Shown here: positions 37,799-47,074 of the stretch, piece after piece
How the letters are laid out: each line of letters opens with the position of its first letter
Position numbering within the stretch: position 1 is the first letter of the stretch
DNA from: GCA-2746605 sp963710615
GTDB lineage: Bacteria; Bacteroidota; Ignavibacteria; Ignavibacteriales; Melioribacteraceae
Length of the DNA stretch: 64,000 nt
Direction of reading: 5' to 3'
NCBI GenBank assembly: GCA_963710615.1
Contig: CAVQBF010000008.1
Location: 558,001-622,000 of the forward strand
Position numbers and translations under genes: made by a program
Notes under the pieces: generated by a model
What the model was told of the DNA's origin: nothing
The model's input: only the letters and a program-made list of their open reading frames with translations
Databases searched by the model: none

Positions 37799-39235
37799 AT
37801 GAATAAAGTTCCAAAATATAAATTATACTTTGCAGTTTTTGATTTATTTGTTTTATCTTCTGCATTTGTTCTATCTGCTTATTTCGTCAGATACAATAAA
37901 AATTTAGATATATTTAATTTTTTTAAGATTTCCTATCCAATTTTAATATTATTTTTAATTGCTGCTGCTTTTTTCATTTTTATTTTTCAAATAAATAATT
38001 TATATAAAATTAATGTTATCTTTAATCGTGCAGCGCACTTAACTGCGGTAATTAAGTCGCTCTATTATGGTACCCTCAATATTGTAGTCATTTCGCACCT
38101 TGTAAAATCTTCTGAAGTCTTAGATTCAAGATTAATAATATTTATGTTTGTTGTTATGGTTATTCCTATTCTATACCTTCTTAGGGTTGAAGTTGGTAGA
38201 AGAATACTTCTTCAATACAAACAGCAATTTAATACTAATGTACTAATTATTGGAGATGGAACTACCGGGAAATTATTGGCAACAAAACTTTTATTCGAAA
38301 ACCCTGAGGGTATTAACATTCTTGGTTTTGTTGTTAAAAATGAAATTAAAGAGAAGAAATTAAATGGCATTGAAGTTTTAGGAACCCTAGATAATATAAA
38401 AGAAATTCATCGTCAATTTGAAGTTGATGAAATAATAATTGCAATTGATGATATTAAATATGAAAAGCTGTTGGAAATATTGGATATCTGTAACAACCTT
38501 AATGCAACTGTTAAACTCACTTCGGAATTATTTGAAATTGTAACTAAGAAAGTCTCAACTGAGAAATATGCCGGTATTCCGGTTCTTAATGTGTCTCCGC
38601 ACTACAGTAATAATCTATCCTTCAGACTCAAGAGAATAGTGGATATTTTATTATCTTCTATTGGATTAATATTACTTTCACCAATATTTCTTATAGTAGG
38701 ACTATTAGTCAAATTATCGTCTGAAGGACCCATCTTCTACAAGCAACTTCGAGTAGGAAAAAATGGAAAAGTCTTTAATTTTTATAAATTTAGATCAATG
38801 ACAATTGATGAAAGTGGTGAGGAGTCTAGAAGACAGCAAATGATCGAGTTCATCAGAAATAATAACAATATTGATGAACATGACAACAAAATTGTAAATA
38901 CAAATAGAATTACTTGGATTGGGAAAATTATTAGAAGACTATCAATTGACGAATTACCACAATTGATAAACGTAATTAGAGGAGAAATGAGTTTAGTTGG
39001 ACCAAGACCTAGTCTACCCTATGAGTTTGATAATTTTGATACTTGGCAAAAAAGAAGAGTTAGTGTTTTACCCGGATGTACTGGTGTTTGGCAAGTTTGG
39101 GGCAGAAGTTCTGTTTCGTTTAGAGATTCTGTTGTTCTTGACCTTTATTATGTAAATAATATGTCACCATGGTTAGATATTCAGCTTATTTTAAAAACTA
39201 TTCCTGTTATGTTATTCTCTAAAGGGGGCAAATAA
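37799..39235 (+). CDS. Polyprenyl glycosylphosphotransferase, WcaJ/WbaP type (initiating enzyme)
   Basis: The 478-residue protein has four N-terminal hydrophobic helices, then a CoA-binding-like Rossmann region (NVLIIGDGTTGKLLATKLL). The C-terminal catalytic domain contains RLKRIVDILLSSIGLIL, EGPIFYKQLRVGKNGKVFNF, YKFRSM, DELPQLINVIRGEMSLVGPR and PGCTGVWQVWGRS. These match the phosphoglycosyltransferase family PF02397. It should transfer a sugar-1-phosphate to undecaprenyl phosphate and so start repeat-unit synthesis. The 297-base gap before it holds a GATAATATTATC palindrome near 37729 and likely the promoter. Confidence 0.92.
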   Translation: MNKVPKYKLYFAVFDLFVLSSAFVLSAYFVRYNKNLDIFNFFKISYPILILFLIAAAFFIFIFQINNLYKINVIFNRAAHLTAVIKSLYYGTLNIVVISHLVKSSEVLDSRLIIFMFVVMVIPILYLLRVEVGRRILLQYKQQFNTNVLIIGDGTTGKLLATKLLFENPEGINILGFVVKNEIKEKKLNGIEVLGTLDNIKEIHRQFEVDEIIIAIDDIKYEKLLEILDICNNLNATVKLTSELFEIVTKKVSTEKYAGIPVLNVSPHYSNNLSFRLKRIVDILLSSIGLILLSPIFLIVGLLVKLSSEGPIFYKQLRVGKNGKVFNFYKFRSMTIDESGEESRRQQMIEFIRNNNNIDEHDNKIVNTNRITWIGKIIRRLSIDELPQLINVIRGEMSLVGPRPSLPYEFDNFDTWQKRRVSVLPGCTGVWQVWGRSSVSFRDSVVLDLYYVNNMSPWLDIQLILKTIPVMLFSKGGK

Positions 39236-39337
39236 ATATCATCTATTTTGCTTCTATTCGGATTTTTTATATAATATTTTTTTATTTTTTTTCGATATTA
39301 ACTTTATAAATTTGTTAATATCTACTTTTGACCCAAT

Positions 39338-39868
39338 ATGAGGAAGATATTTATCATGAAGAAAATACTTGCAATAGCTTTATTATTTTTAATAGCACAT
39401 AGTTCGTTTGCACAAAGTAATGATGTTCAACTTGGAGCTCAATATACGGGTTTATTTCAGCGTCAAGGTGGCTTATTTGATTATTCTGACCCAGAAACGA
39501 TAAATATGCGTGTATCAGTTTGGGGTTTTGTTAGGTACCCAGGCAGATATCAAGTACCAATTTATACGTCGGTTAGTGATCTTTTATCATATGCTGGTGG
39601 ACCAACAGATGATTCGGATCTAGAGGATTTAAGACTATATAGAGTTATGGAAGATTCAACCCAACATTTGTTTTCATTCAATTTAAATGATTTATTATGG
39701 GAAGATAATTTAGAGGAACAAAATAGAAGAATTCCAAAGTTACAAGGTAGTGATTTACTAGTTGTCCCTGGTGAACCAAGATTATATTTTCAAAATTGGT
39801 TTAGAGTTGGATTATCAATATTCTCTGCACTAATATCATTAGCTTTGTTAATCATAAGATTAAGGTAA
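39338..39868 (+). CDS. Short SLBB-domain polysaccharide export protein
   Basis: The 176-residue protein has a signal peptide (KKILAIALLFLIAHSSFAQ). The ATG at 39356 is an alternative, perhaps better, start. A single SLBB domain lies around residues 50-125: VSVWGFVRYPGRYQVPIYTS, VSDLLSYAGGPTDDSDLEDL. A membrane helix ends the protein (~155-172). It lacks the poly-export (PES) domain and the length (about 350-380) of Wza. It may line the periplasmic side of an export channel or contact the Wzc kinase encoded 15 bases downstream. No full Wza is visible in this window. Confidence 0.75.
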   Translation: MRKIFIMKKILAIALLFLIAHSSFAQSNDVQLGAQYTGLFQRQGGLFDYSDPETINMRVSVWGFVRYPGRYQVPIYTSVSDLLSYAGGPTDDSDLEDLRLYRVMEDSTQHLFSFNLNDLLWEDNLEEQNRRIPKLQGSDLLVVPGEPRLYFQNWFRVGLSIFSALISLALLIIRLR

Positions 39869-39882
39869 AAGGAGTATTATAG

Positions 39883-42150
39883 GTGGAAAAATCCAGAATT
39901 AACGGGTCTTCAAAAACAGAGAATAAAGCAACTATCAATTACCTAAATTTGATAAAAGCAAATTTGGGTATAATTTTAACTATTAGTCTTAGTTATATTC
40001 TCTATAATTCTTATTTATGCTTTAACCGCTAGTGATATTTATAAAACTAGTACTATTCTAAAAGTTTCAGAACCTCAAGGGAAAAGTGTTCTTGGTAATA
40101 ATCCCATTGAATTTGCAATGGGTTCATCTAGTACAGATCGTTATATAGCAAATGAAATTGAGGTTATGCTAAATAGAACTATTAGAGAAGAAGTTGCAGA
40201 GTTGTAATTGATTCTGTAAAGAACAGAAGCTCAAACTCGATAATTTTGATTTAGTTTATTATCAAACAATAGTATATTTGGAGATGATGAACCCACTTTA
40301 AGAAATGACAAGTGGTTAGCAAGTGAGACTTTTGAATAATGTTGAAATAAAACAAAAAGATGGGCTTGATTTTATCGAAATTATTGTTGAATCTGCCTCT
40401 CCTGATGAAGCAGCTCATTAATTGCAAATAGTTATGCACAAGTTTATAAAGATTTTAATCTTGCTGATAGTAGAAAACAATTAACAAAAATGAAAGAATT
40501 TCTTGCAAGTCAACGTGATGAGAAACTTAATGAACTAATTGTTGCCGAAGATAATGTAAAGGTTTATCAGATCCAAGGAGGTGGAGTAGAATTAGGGCAG
40601 CAAGCATTGAACCTAATTCAGACAACTTCTCAGTTTGAAGCTGAAAAAAATAGAGTGCAAATTGAAATGCGTATGGCTAAAGAAAGTTTGACTCAACTTG
40701 AACAGGAATTAAGTAAAAGGGATGCCTCTGTTTCAAACTGGCTTGATTCTCAATCTAAACATCCTGAGATTAAGTTGTTAAGGGAAGAAATCGCGGCTAG
40801 AACAAATTCAAAAAACAAAAGCTCTCGCCTCGTCCAGCGGTACTGTTAATTCTGATGCATTAGTTCAAAAATATGATACAAAAATTGCAAATCTGAATAC
40901 AAAACTTAATCAATTGATGGATGAGTATAGGTCAAGAATCTTAGCCTCCAGTCCCGATGAACTTAAAGCAGTTGACTCAAGATATTTTCCAAGCAGAGCT
41001 TAAATATGAGACTTTAAAGCACAATATAATCAGCTAAACCAAGTTGTTGCTTCTTATGATAGGCAATTCAATCAACTACCTACAAGAACTTTAGAACTTG
41101 CAAGACTTAGAGAGAGATAGACAGTCATTAGAAAAACTTTATACTGTTCTTGAGGCAAAATATCAGGAAGCCTTAATTAATGAACAGTCAACTCCTGGAA
41201 ATGTAATTATAATGAGTGATGCACGTCCTCCTGGGGGACCTGCAAAACCAAATAGACCTTTGCTTGCAATAATGGGTTTAATTCTTGGTTTTGGTGTTGC
41301 ATTTGGTTACGTTTTCTTCAAAGACTATTTTGATAAAACAGTAAAAACTCCCGAAGATATTGAAAAAGAATCTACAAATGTGCTTGCATGGATACCTAAA
41401 TTTGAACACAAAATAGACAAATCGAAAAAATATTCTGAAATATTTGTTGGGGGCAATGCCGAAGCTGCAGCTGGTGAATCCTACAGAACTCTAAGAACTC
41501 GAATTCAATTTTCTAAAATTGCTGAAGGTGGAAAAAGTATACTTATAACTTCTTCTGCACCACAAGAAGGGAAAACAACAGTTGCCAGCAATTTAGCAGC
41601 TAGCTTTGCTCAAACTAATAAGAAAACTATACTTCTTGATTGTGATCTTCGTATACCAAGAGTAAATGAAGTTTTTGGAGGACTTAAATCTCCTGGTTTT
41701 ACAAACTATTTATTTAAACAAGTTCCATTTGAAGATATTATAAGAAAAACAGATTTTGAAAACTTAAACTATATTGCTGCTGGAACAATACCCACAAATC
41801 CATCTGAGATTCTTGGCTCTGACCAAATGAGAGACTTTATTGATAAACTTAAAGGTGAATTTGATGTTGTTATCATTGATTCTCCTCCGGTAATGACAAT
41901 CACAGATGCTGAGGTTCTTTCACATATTGTGGATATGAGCATTTTGGTAGTATTTGCTGAAAAAACTGAGGTTGATTGGTTAGTTGAAGCAACTAATCAA
42001 TTAACAACTCATGGACAAAAATCATTCATCGGAACGGTACTGAATAATTTTGATTATAATAGTGGATATAGATCATATAATAAGTATAATCACAGCAAAT
42101 ATTATTCACGTGTTGATCAAACTAAACAAAAAGAATGGGTTCAATCCTAA
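39883..42150 (+). pseudogene. Wzc-type polysaccharide chain-length determinant / tyrosine autokinase, many frame breaks
   Basis: A GTG start at 39883 has GGAG at 39871-39874. The Wzz-type N-terminus and coiled-coil region read only in pieces across three frames, through about 41105. The pieces include TASDIYKTSTILKVSEPQGK, FDLVYYQ, NNSIFGDDEPTLRNDKWLAS, SYAQVYKDFNLADSRKQLTK, DTKIANLNTKLNQLMDEYRS and YDRQFNQLPTRTLELAR. From 41110 the kinase half is intact: SSAPQEGKTTVASNLA (Walker A), TILLDCDLRIPR, VVIIDSPPV, and a Tyr-rich tail (SGYRSYNKYNHSKYYSR). About ten single-base corrections give one Wzc of about 755 residues. Local sequence error is likely, though real decay is possible. Confidence 0.8.
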
Positions 42151-42180
42151 GACTAAATTTTTATAAGCAAGATTAAATTT

Positions 42181-42210
42181 AAAGGGACAGAAAATTAGCT
42201 GTCCCTTTTT
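42181..42210 (+). terminator. Intrinsic terminator after wzc-like gene
   Basis: AAAGGGACAG and CTGTCCCTTT form a 10-pair stem around an 8-base loop, and the T-run extends through 42210. It ends the rightward assembly operon. With A's at the other side it may also serve the leftward pyrophosphatase gene. Confidence 0.85.
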
Positions 42211-42305
42211 CATTTAAAGAGTTTTCAATTATTTTAGAAAAAAATCTCTTAAATCACAAAATTCCCAACCGTTTATAACTTAAACATATAAATAGATTCA
42301 GGCTT

Positions 42306-44501
42306 TTACATTATACTGAATACAACAGTTAATCCGCTCATAACAATTGCAACCATACTCATAAGTTTAATTAAGATATTTAAACTAGGCCCGGATGTAT
42401 CTTTAAACGGATCACCAACTGTATCACCTATTACTGTTGCTTTATGGCTAGCTGAACCTTTTCCACCAAGATGGCCTTCTTCAACATATTTTTTCGCATT
42501 ATCCCATGCCCCGCCAGAGTTCGCCATAAATACAGCTAACACAAATCCAGTACCTAAAGCTCCAACTAACAATCCCATTACTCCGGCAACCCCAAAAATA
42601 ATTCCTATTAAAATTGGAATTAATATTGCAAGAATGGATGGAAGTAACATTTCAATTTGAGCACCCTTTGTTGATATTTCTACACATCTTGCATAATCAG
42701 GTTCTCCAGTTCCCTCAAGAATTCCTTTAATTTCTCTAAACTGTCTTCTAACCTCATCGACCATTTTTTGTGCCGCACGCCCTACAGCCTGCATTGTAAG
42801 CCCACAGAAAATAAAGGCCATCATCGATCCAATAAAGACTCCAATAAGAACTTTTGGATTCATCAGGTGTACTTCATAATAATTCATAAAATCGGTTAAT
42901 GATGCTGTTGCTGTTTTAACTTCTACACCATCACTTAAAGTAATTACCTCTTGTCCAATTCTTATTAGTCCAATTTTCAATTCTTCAATATAAGAAGCTA
43001 ATAAAGCTAGAGCAGTAAGTGCGGCGGATCCAATCGCAAAACCCTTACCAGTTGCCGCTGTAGTATTTCCAAGAGCGTCTAAAGCGTCTGTTCGTTTCCT
43101 AACATAGTCTCCCAGTCCGCTCATCTCAGCATTACCACCCGCATTGTCTGCTATTGGTCCGTAAGCATCCGTTGCAAGTGTAATTCCTAGTGTAGAAAGC
43201 ATTCCAACGGCAGCTATGCCAATTCCGTATAATCCCATACCAATATTTGCTTGATCAAATTCAGCCGCAAAAAGGAAAGAGAAAATAATCCCTAAAACTA
43301 CTGCAATAACAGGAATTGCAGTTGATATCATTCCAATTCCTAATCCGGAGATTATCACAGTTGCAGCTCCAGTTTTAGAGCTTTCTGCAATTTGCTGAGT
43401 GGGCTTGAAGGAGTGAGAAGTATAATATTCAGTAGCTTTGCCGATTACTGTTCCAGTTATTAATCCGGTTACTATTGCACCCCAAATCCCTATTGCATTT
43501 TCAAGCTTCAATAAATGAACAATGCCAAATGAAACGAAAACAATTAAGATGGAACTTATATTTATTCCCCTGGATAATGATTTTAATAAATCTTTCTGAT
43601 CCGCATCTTCCTTAGTCCTTACAAGAAAAATTCCAATTATAGATAAAATAATACCAACAGCAGCAATCAACATTGGAGCAATTACAGCTTTAAATTGCAT
43701 ACTTGGGTTTAAATAAAAAGCCGATGCGCCCAAAGCGGCAGTTGCTAAAATTGAACCACAGTATGATTCATATAAATCAGCTCCCATACCTGCTACGTCT
43801 CCAACATTATCCCCAACATTATCTGCAATTGTTGCCGGATTCCTTGGATCGTCTTCCGGTATACCGGCTTCAACTTTTCCAACTAAATCAGCTCCAACAT
43901 CTGCAGCTTTTGTAAAAATTCCACCGCCTACTCGAGCAAATAATGCTTGTGCAGATGCACCCATTCCAAAGGTTAACATAGTCGTAGTTATTACAACTAA
44001 ATTATGCCCATCAGTAAGTGTAAACGGATAGAAAAAATTAAGGACATAAAACCAAATTGAAATATCAAGTAACCCTAATCCGACAACAACTAAACCCATT
44101 ACGGAGCCGCTTCTAAAAGCAATCTTTAATCCCGCATTCAATGATTTTTCTGCCGCATTTGCAGTTCTGGCAGACGCATATGTTGCCGTCTTCATACCAA
44201 AGAAACCAGCTAATCCAGAGAAAAATCCGCCAGTTATAAATGCAAAGGGGACCCATGGATTCTGAACTTCCAAGACATAAGCCATAATTGAAAATATGAT
44301 GGTAATTATAATGAAAAATATTATTACTACTTTATACTGCTGTTTTAAATAAGCCATTGCGCCTTCTCTAACGTAGGCTGCAATTTTTTTCATATGGTCA
44401 TTTCCTTCTTCTTCCTTCATAACTTGTTTGAAGAAGAACCATGCAAATCCCAAAGCTATCACAGCACTAAGAGGAACAATCCAAAATAATTCACTTAACA
44501 T
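42306..44501 (-). CDS. hppA: K+-dependent membrane-bound ion-pumping pyrophosphatase
   Basis: The 731-residue, roughly 16-helix protein has full family motifs. GADLVGKVEAGIPEDDPRNP leads into the pyrophosphate-binding loop, then ATIADNVGDNVGDVAGMGAD. DAYGPIADNAGGNAEMSGL and GDTVGDPFKDTSGPSLNILI complete the site. LGNTTAATGKGFAIGSA has Ala rather than Lys at the subclass position, which marks the K+-dependent class. It hydrolyses pyrophosphate to pump H+ or Na+; the sequence alone as read here does not settle which ion. It is a single gene, convergent to the polysaccharide operon. Confidence 0.95.
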   Translation of the reverse strand: MLSELFWIVPLSAVIALGFAWFFFKQVMKEEEGNDHMKKIAAYVREGAMAYLKQQYKVVIIFFIIITIIFSIMAYVLEVQNPWVPFAFITGGFFSGLAGFFGMKTATYASARTANAAEKSLNAGLKIAFRSGSVMGLVVVGLGLLDISIWFYVLNFFYPFTLTDGHNLVVITTTMLTFGMGASAQALFARVGGGIFTKAADVGADLVGKVEAGIPEDDPRNPATIADNVGDNVGDVAGMGADLYESYCGSILATAALGASAFYLNPSMQFKAVIAPMLIAAVGIILSIIGIFLVRTKEDADQKDLLKSLSRGINISSILIVFVSFGIVHLLKLENAIGIWGAIVTGLITGTVIGKATEYYTSHSFKPTQQIAESSKTGAATVIISGLGIGMISTAIPVIAVVLGIIFSFLFAAEFDQANIGMGLYGIGIAAVGMLSTLGITLATDAYGPIADNAGGNAEMSGLGDYVRKRTDALDALGNTTAATGKGFAIGSAALTALALLASYIEELKIGLIRIGQEVITLSDGVEVKTATASLTDFMNYYEVHLMNPKVLIGVFIGSMMAFIFCGLTMQAVGRAAQKMVDEVRRQFREIKGILEGTGEPDYARCVEISTKGAQIEMLLPSILAILIPILIGIIFGVAGVMGLLVGALGTGFVLAVFMANSGGAWDNAKKYVEEGHLGGKGSASHKATVIGDTVGDPFKDTSGPSLNILIKLMSMVAIVMSGLTVVFSIM

Positions 44502-44546
44502 ATTAAATCTCCAAATTCTTTAATTCGTTTTTAGAAAACACATTTA

Positions 44547-45323
44547 TTAACGGAATCCCAGTACTAATGCGGATCGCCACCATGTATAATATTCATTCTC
44601 CAACTTTTCTAGAGAAGGGAATTCATAAAATAGAAAATGGTCTTGATCGCCCACAAAAAATCCGTTTTTAATTGTGCGGTATAATAAATCTCCCTGCATA
44701 AAACGAATTACTGTTTTCGTTGGTTTATCATCAGATACTTTTAGTTCAGTTAAGCAATCTCTTAGATGCTGTATATTGGGGAACGGAAGATTTTCATCTG
44801 AGCCATTGACGGGATCAGTAGCTAAATTATTAAGTCCCAATTGAACAAACACAATTTTAGGTACTGATATTTTACTTGAGGGATTTGTAATAAATTTCAC
44901 AAATTCTTCCGGCTTTAAAGAACTTGCAATTCTTGGATTAACCGGGCATAATTGCTGATACAGTCTTAATTTATTGTCATGCCTAATTCTATATTCACTT
45001 TGTTTTAATTCCAGTACTCTTCCGTCATCTGTAGCTAGATACAGATTTTTCAGCATTTCTATTGGAATGTGTTCAAGCACACGATAAATTGAAAAATATT
45101 TCGATCTTTTAGGTGATCCGTCATCATGTGGTTTGCAAAGTTTTTCAATATCTCCAAGTTTAAAGTAGTCACTTTTAAAATCCGGATTAACCTCAAAGAA
45201 CATAGCTTGTCCACGGGTTCGCTTTTTAGTCCCAACCGCTAAGTAATTTCCAAACTGCTCCGGAGGGAGCATTGATGCAATTAGGGCTTCTGGCAATAAA
45301 GAAAGATAAAGGTATCGCTTCAT
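44547..45323 (-). CDS. Conserved-looking protein of unknown function
   Basis: I do not recognise this 258-residue protein. It begins MKRYLYLSLLPEALIASMLP and has LAVGTKKRTRGQAMFFEVNP, IYRVLEHIPIEMLKNLYLAT and GDLLYRTIKNGFFVGDQDHF. It looks soluble, with mixed alpha/beta content and no signal peptide. Codon use matches neighbours. It lies 46 bases upstream of the pyrophosphatase gene on the same strand and may share its transcript. No function is proposed. Confidence 0.65.
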   Translation of the reverse strand: MKRYLYLSLLPEALIASMLPPEQFGNYLAVGTKKRTRGQAMFFEVNPDFKSDYFKLGDIEKLCKPHDDGSPKRSKYFSIYRVLEHIPIEMLKNLYLATDDGRVLELKQSEYRIRHDNKLRLYQQLCPVNPRIASSLKPEEFVKFITNPSSKISVPKIVFVQLGLNNLATDPVNGSDENLPFPNIQHLRDCLTELKVSDDKPTKTVIRFMQGDLLYRTIKNGFFVGDQDHFLFYEFPSLEKLENEYYTWWRSALVLGFR

Positions 45324-45418
45324 ATTATTTCCTCGTCCAATTATAGATAATTAATTTATATTCATTTTCACTTAGTAATAATTCTTAGTGAATAAGTTAG
45401 CGAAGCAATATATCGGTA

Positions 45419-45463
45419 GTACCCACGACAGGATTCGAACCTGTGACCTACAGTTTAGGAAAC
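45419..45463 (-). repeat. Partial duplicate of the tRNA-Arg 3' half
   Basis: These 45 bases are identical to 45481-45525, the 3' half of the neighbouring tRNA from the anticodon arm through the acceptor end. The offset is 62 bases. It lacks the 5' half and D-arm, so it cannot be a working tRNA. This is what an attachment-site remnant or a local tandem duplication would leave. Confidence 0.85.
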
Positions 45464-45481
45464 AGCAAGCGAAGTAATGAG

Positions 45482-45555
45482 TACCCACGACAGGATTCGA
45501 ACCTGTGACCTACAGTTTAGGAAACTGACGCTCTATCCTACTGAGCTACGTGGGC
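45482..45555 (-). tRNA. tRNA-Arg (anticodon CCT)
   Basis: The reverse strand folds as a 74-base cloverleaf. The acceptor GCCCACG pairs with CGTGGGT (one G-T pair), and the D-arm is GCTC/GAGC. The anticodon loop TTCCTAA gives CCT; its stem has a T-T at the base. The T-arm is ACAGG-TTCGAAT-CCTGT. CCA is not encoded. It reads AGG codons. Confidence 0.9.
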
Positions 45556-45708
45556 ATAAAGTTTAGATTACAATTTTAAAGTTACTCATATTCTCAATCT
45601 TTTCAAATTTACTTCACTTTAGCCACCTTCTAAATTGTATTTACACGTCTTTTTAGATACTTTTATAACTATAAAATTAATTATTATTATCACATTCAGG
45701 AGCATAAA

Positions 45709-46999
45709 ATGACGACAATTATTGATATTCTAGGCAGAGAAATACTTGATTCAAGAGGCAATCCAACTGTTGAAGTTGAGGTTCTTCTTGAGTCTGGAAT
45801 TATTGGTAGAGCAGCTGTTCCTAGCGGTGCATCTACAGGTGAACATGAAGCAGTGGAATTAAGAGACACAAAAAAGAAAAGATATTTGGGCAAAGGTGTT
45901 CAAAAAGCTGTAAGTAATGTAAATGATATTATTGCAGATCTATTAATTGATTTTGACGCAGCAGATCAAGTTGGCATCGATAACTTTTTAATTGAGCTAG
46001 ATGGAACACCAAACAAATCTAAATTGGGTGCAAATGCAATTTTAGGCGTTTCTATTGGCATGCGCAAAAGCTGCAGCTGAAGCTTTAGAATTACCACTTT
46101 ATAGATATATTGGTGGAACAAGTGCTAGAGTTTTACCTGTACCAATGATGAACATATTAAACGGCGGGTCTCATGCAGATAATACTGTTGATTTTCAAGA
46201 ATTTATGGTTATGCCTCACGGAGCCCCTAATTTTGCAGAAGCTTTAAGAATGGGGACAGAAACTTTCCATGCACTAAAATCTGTCCTTAAGAAACAAGGT
46301 TACAGTACTTCCGTGGGTGATGAAGGCGGATTTGCACCTAATCTTAAATCAAACGAACAAACTTTAGATCTTATTCTTGAATCAATAACAAAAGCTGGCT
46401 ACAAACCAGGAAAAGATATTAGCTTAGCCTTGGATGTAGCATCAAGTGAAATGTTTGATAAAAAGAAAAAGAAGTATGTATTCTTCAAGTCAGATAAATC
46501 TGCTAAATCATCTGATGAAATGATTAAGATCTATGAAAAATTAGTAAAAGATTATCCTATTATTTCAATTGAGGACGGGCTTGATGAAAATGACTGGCAA
46601 GGTTGGAAAAATTTAACTGATACTATTGGTCACAAAGTTCAGCTTGTTGGCGATGATCTTTTTGTTACCAATACTGAAAGACTGGGCAAAGGAATTGAAA
46701 AAGGAATTGCAAACTCAATCTTAATTAAAGTAAACCAGATTGGCACTTTAACCGAAACTCTAGATGCAATTGAGATGGCAAAAAGAGCTGGTTATACAAA
46801 TGTAATTAGTCATCGTTCAGGTGAAACTGAAGATACAACAATTGCCGATATTGCTGTTGCAACAAACGCAGGTCAAATTAAAACCGGTTCAGCAAGTAGG
46901 AGCGACAGAATTGCAAAGTATAATCAATTATTAAGAATTGAAGAAGAGCTGGATACTATTGCAATTTATCCCGGCTTAAATGCAATAAATATAAAATAA
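45709..46999 (+). pseudogene. eno: Enolase with a single-base frame break (probably sequence error)
   Basis: The ATG at 45709 has AGGAG 7 bases upstream. The first part reads DILGREILDSRGNPTVEVEV and AAVPSGASTGEHEAVELRD. It stops shortly after KLGANAILGVSIG. A frame starting near 46055 continues CAKAAAEALELPLYRYIGG to the end, including SIEDGLDENDW, LVGDDLFVTN, ILIKVNQIGTLTET and SHRSGETED. Removing one T in ATTGGCATGC near 46055-46060 gives the family-typical GVSMACAKAAAE. Catalytic residues are all present. Enolase converts 2-phosphoglycerate to phosphoenolpyruvate and is normally essential, so a working gene of about 429 residues is expected. A terminator follows. Confidence 0.93.
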
Positions 47000-47015
47000 T
47001 TTAATTAACTTCTAT

Positions 47016-47048
47016 AAAAGCGTTCAATAATAATTGAACGCTTTTTTT
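47016..47048 (+). terminator. Intrinsic terminator after enolase
   Basis: AAAAGCGTTCAAT and ATTGAACGC form a strong stem with an AATA loop, followed by a run of seven T's. It lies only about 27 bases before the glutamine synthetase start, leaving no room for a separate downstream promoter. Confidence 0.9.
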
Positions 47049-47074
47049 GTTTACAGATGATTGCGGAGTTCATT

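Noticed and set aside
45419..45463. A second functional tRNA gene
   Set aside because: It lacks the 5' acceptor strand and D-arm, so no cloverleaf can form.
46040..46085. Programmed ribosomal frameshift in enolase
   Set aside because: No slippery heptamer with a downstream structure is evident, and no such event is known for enolase; an extra base is simpler.
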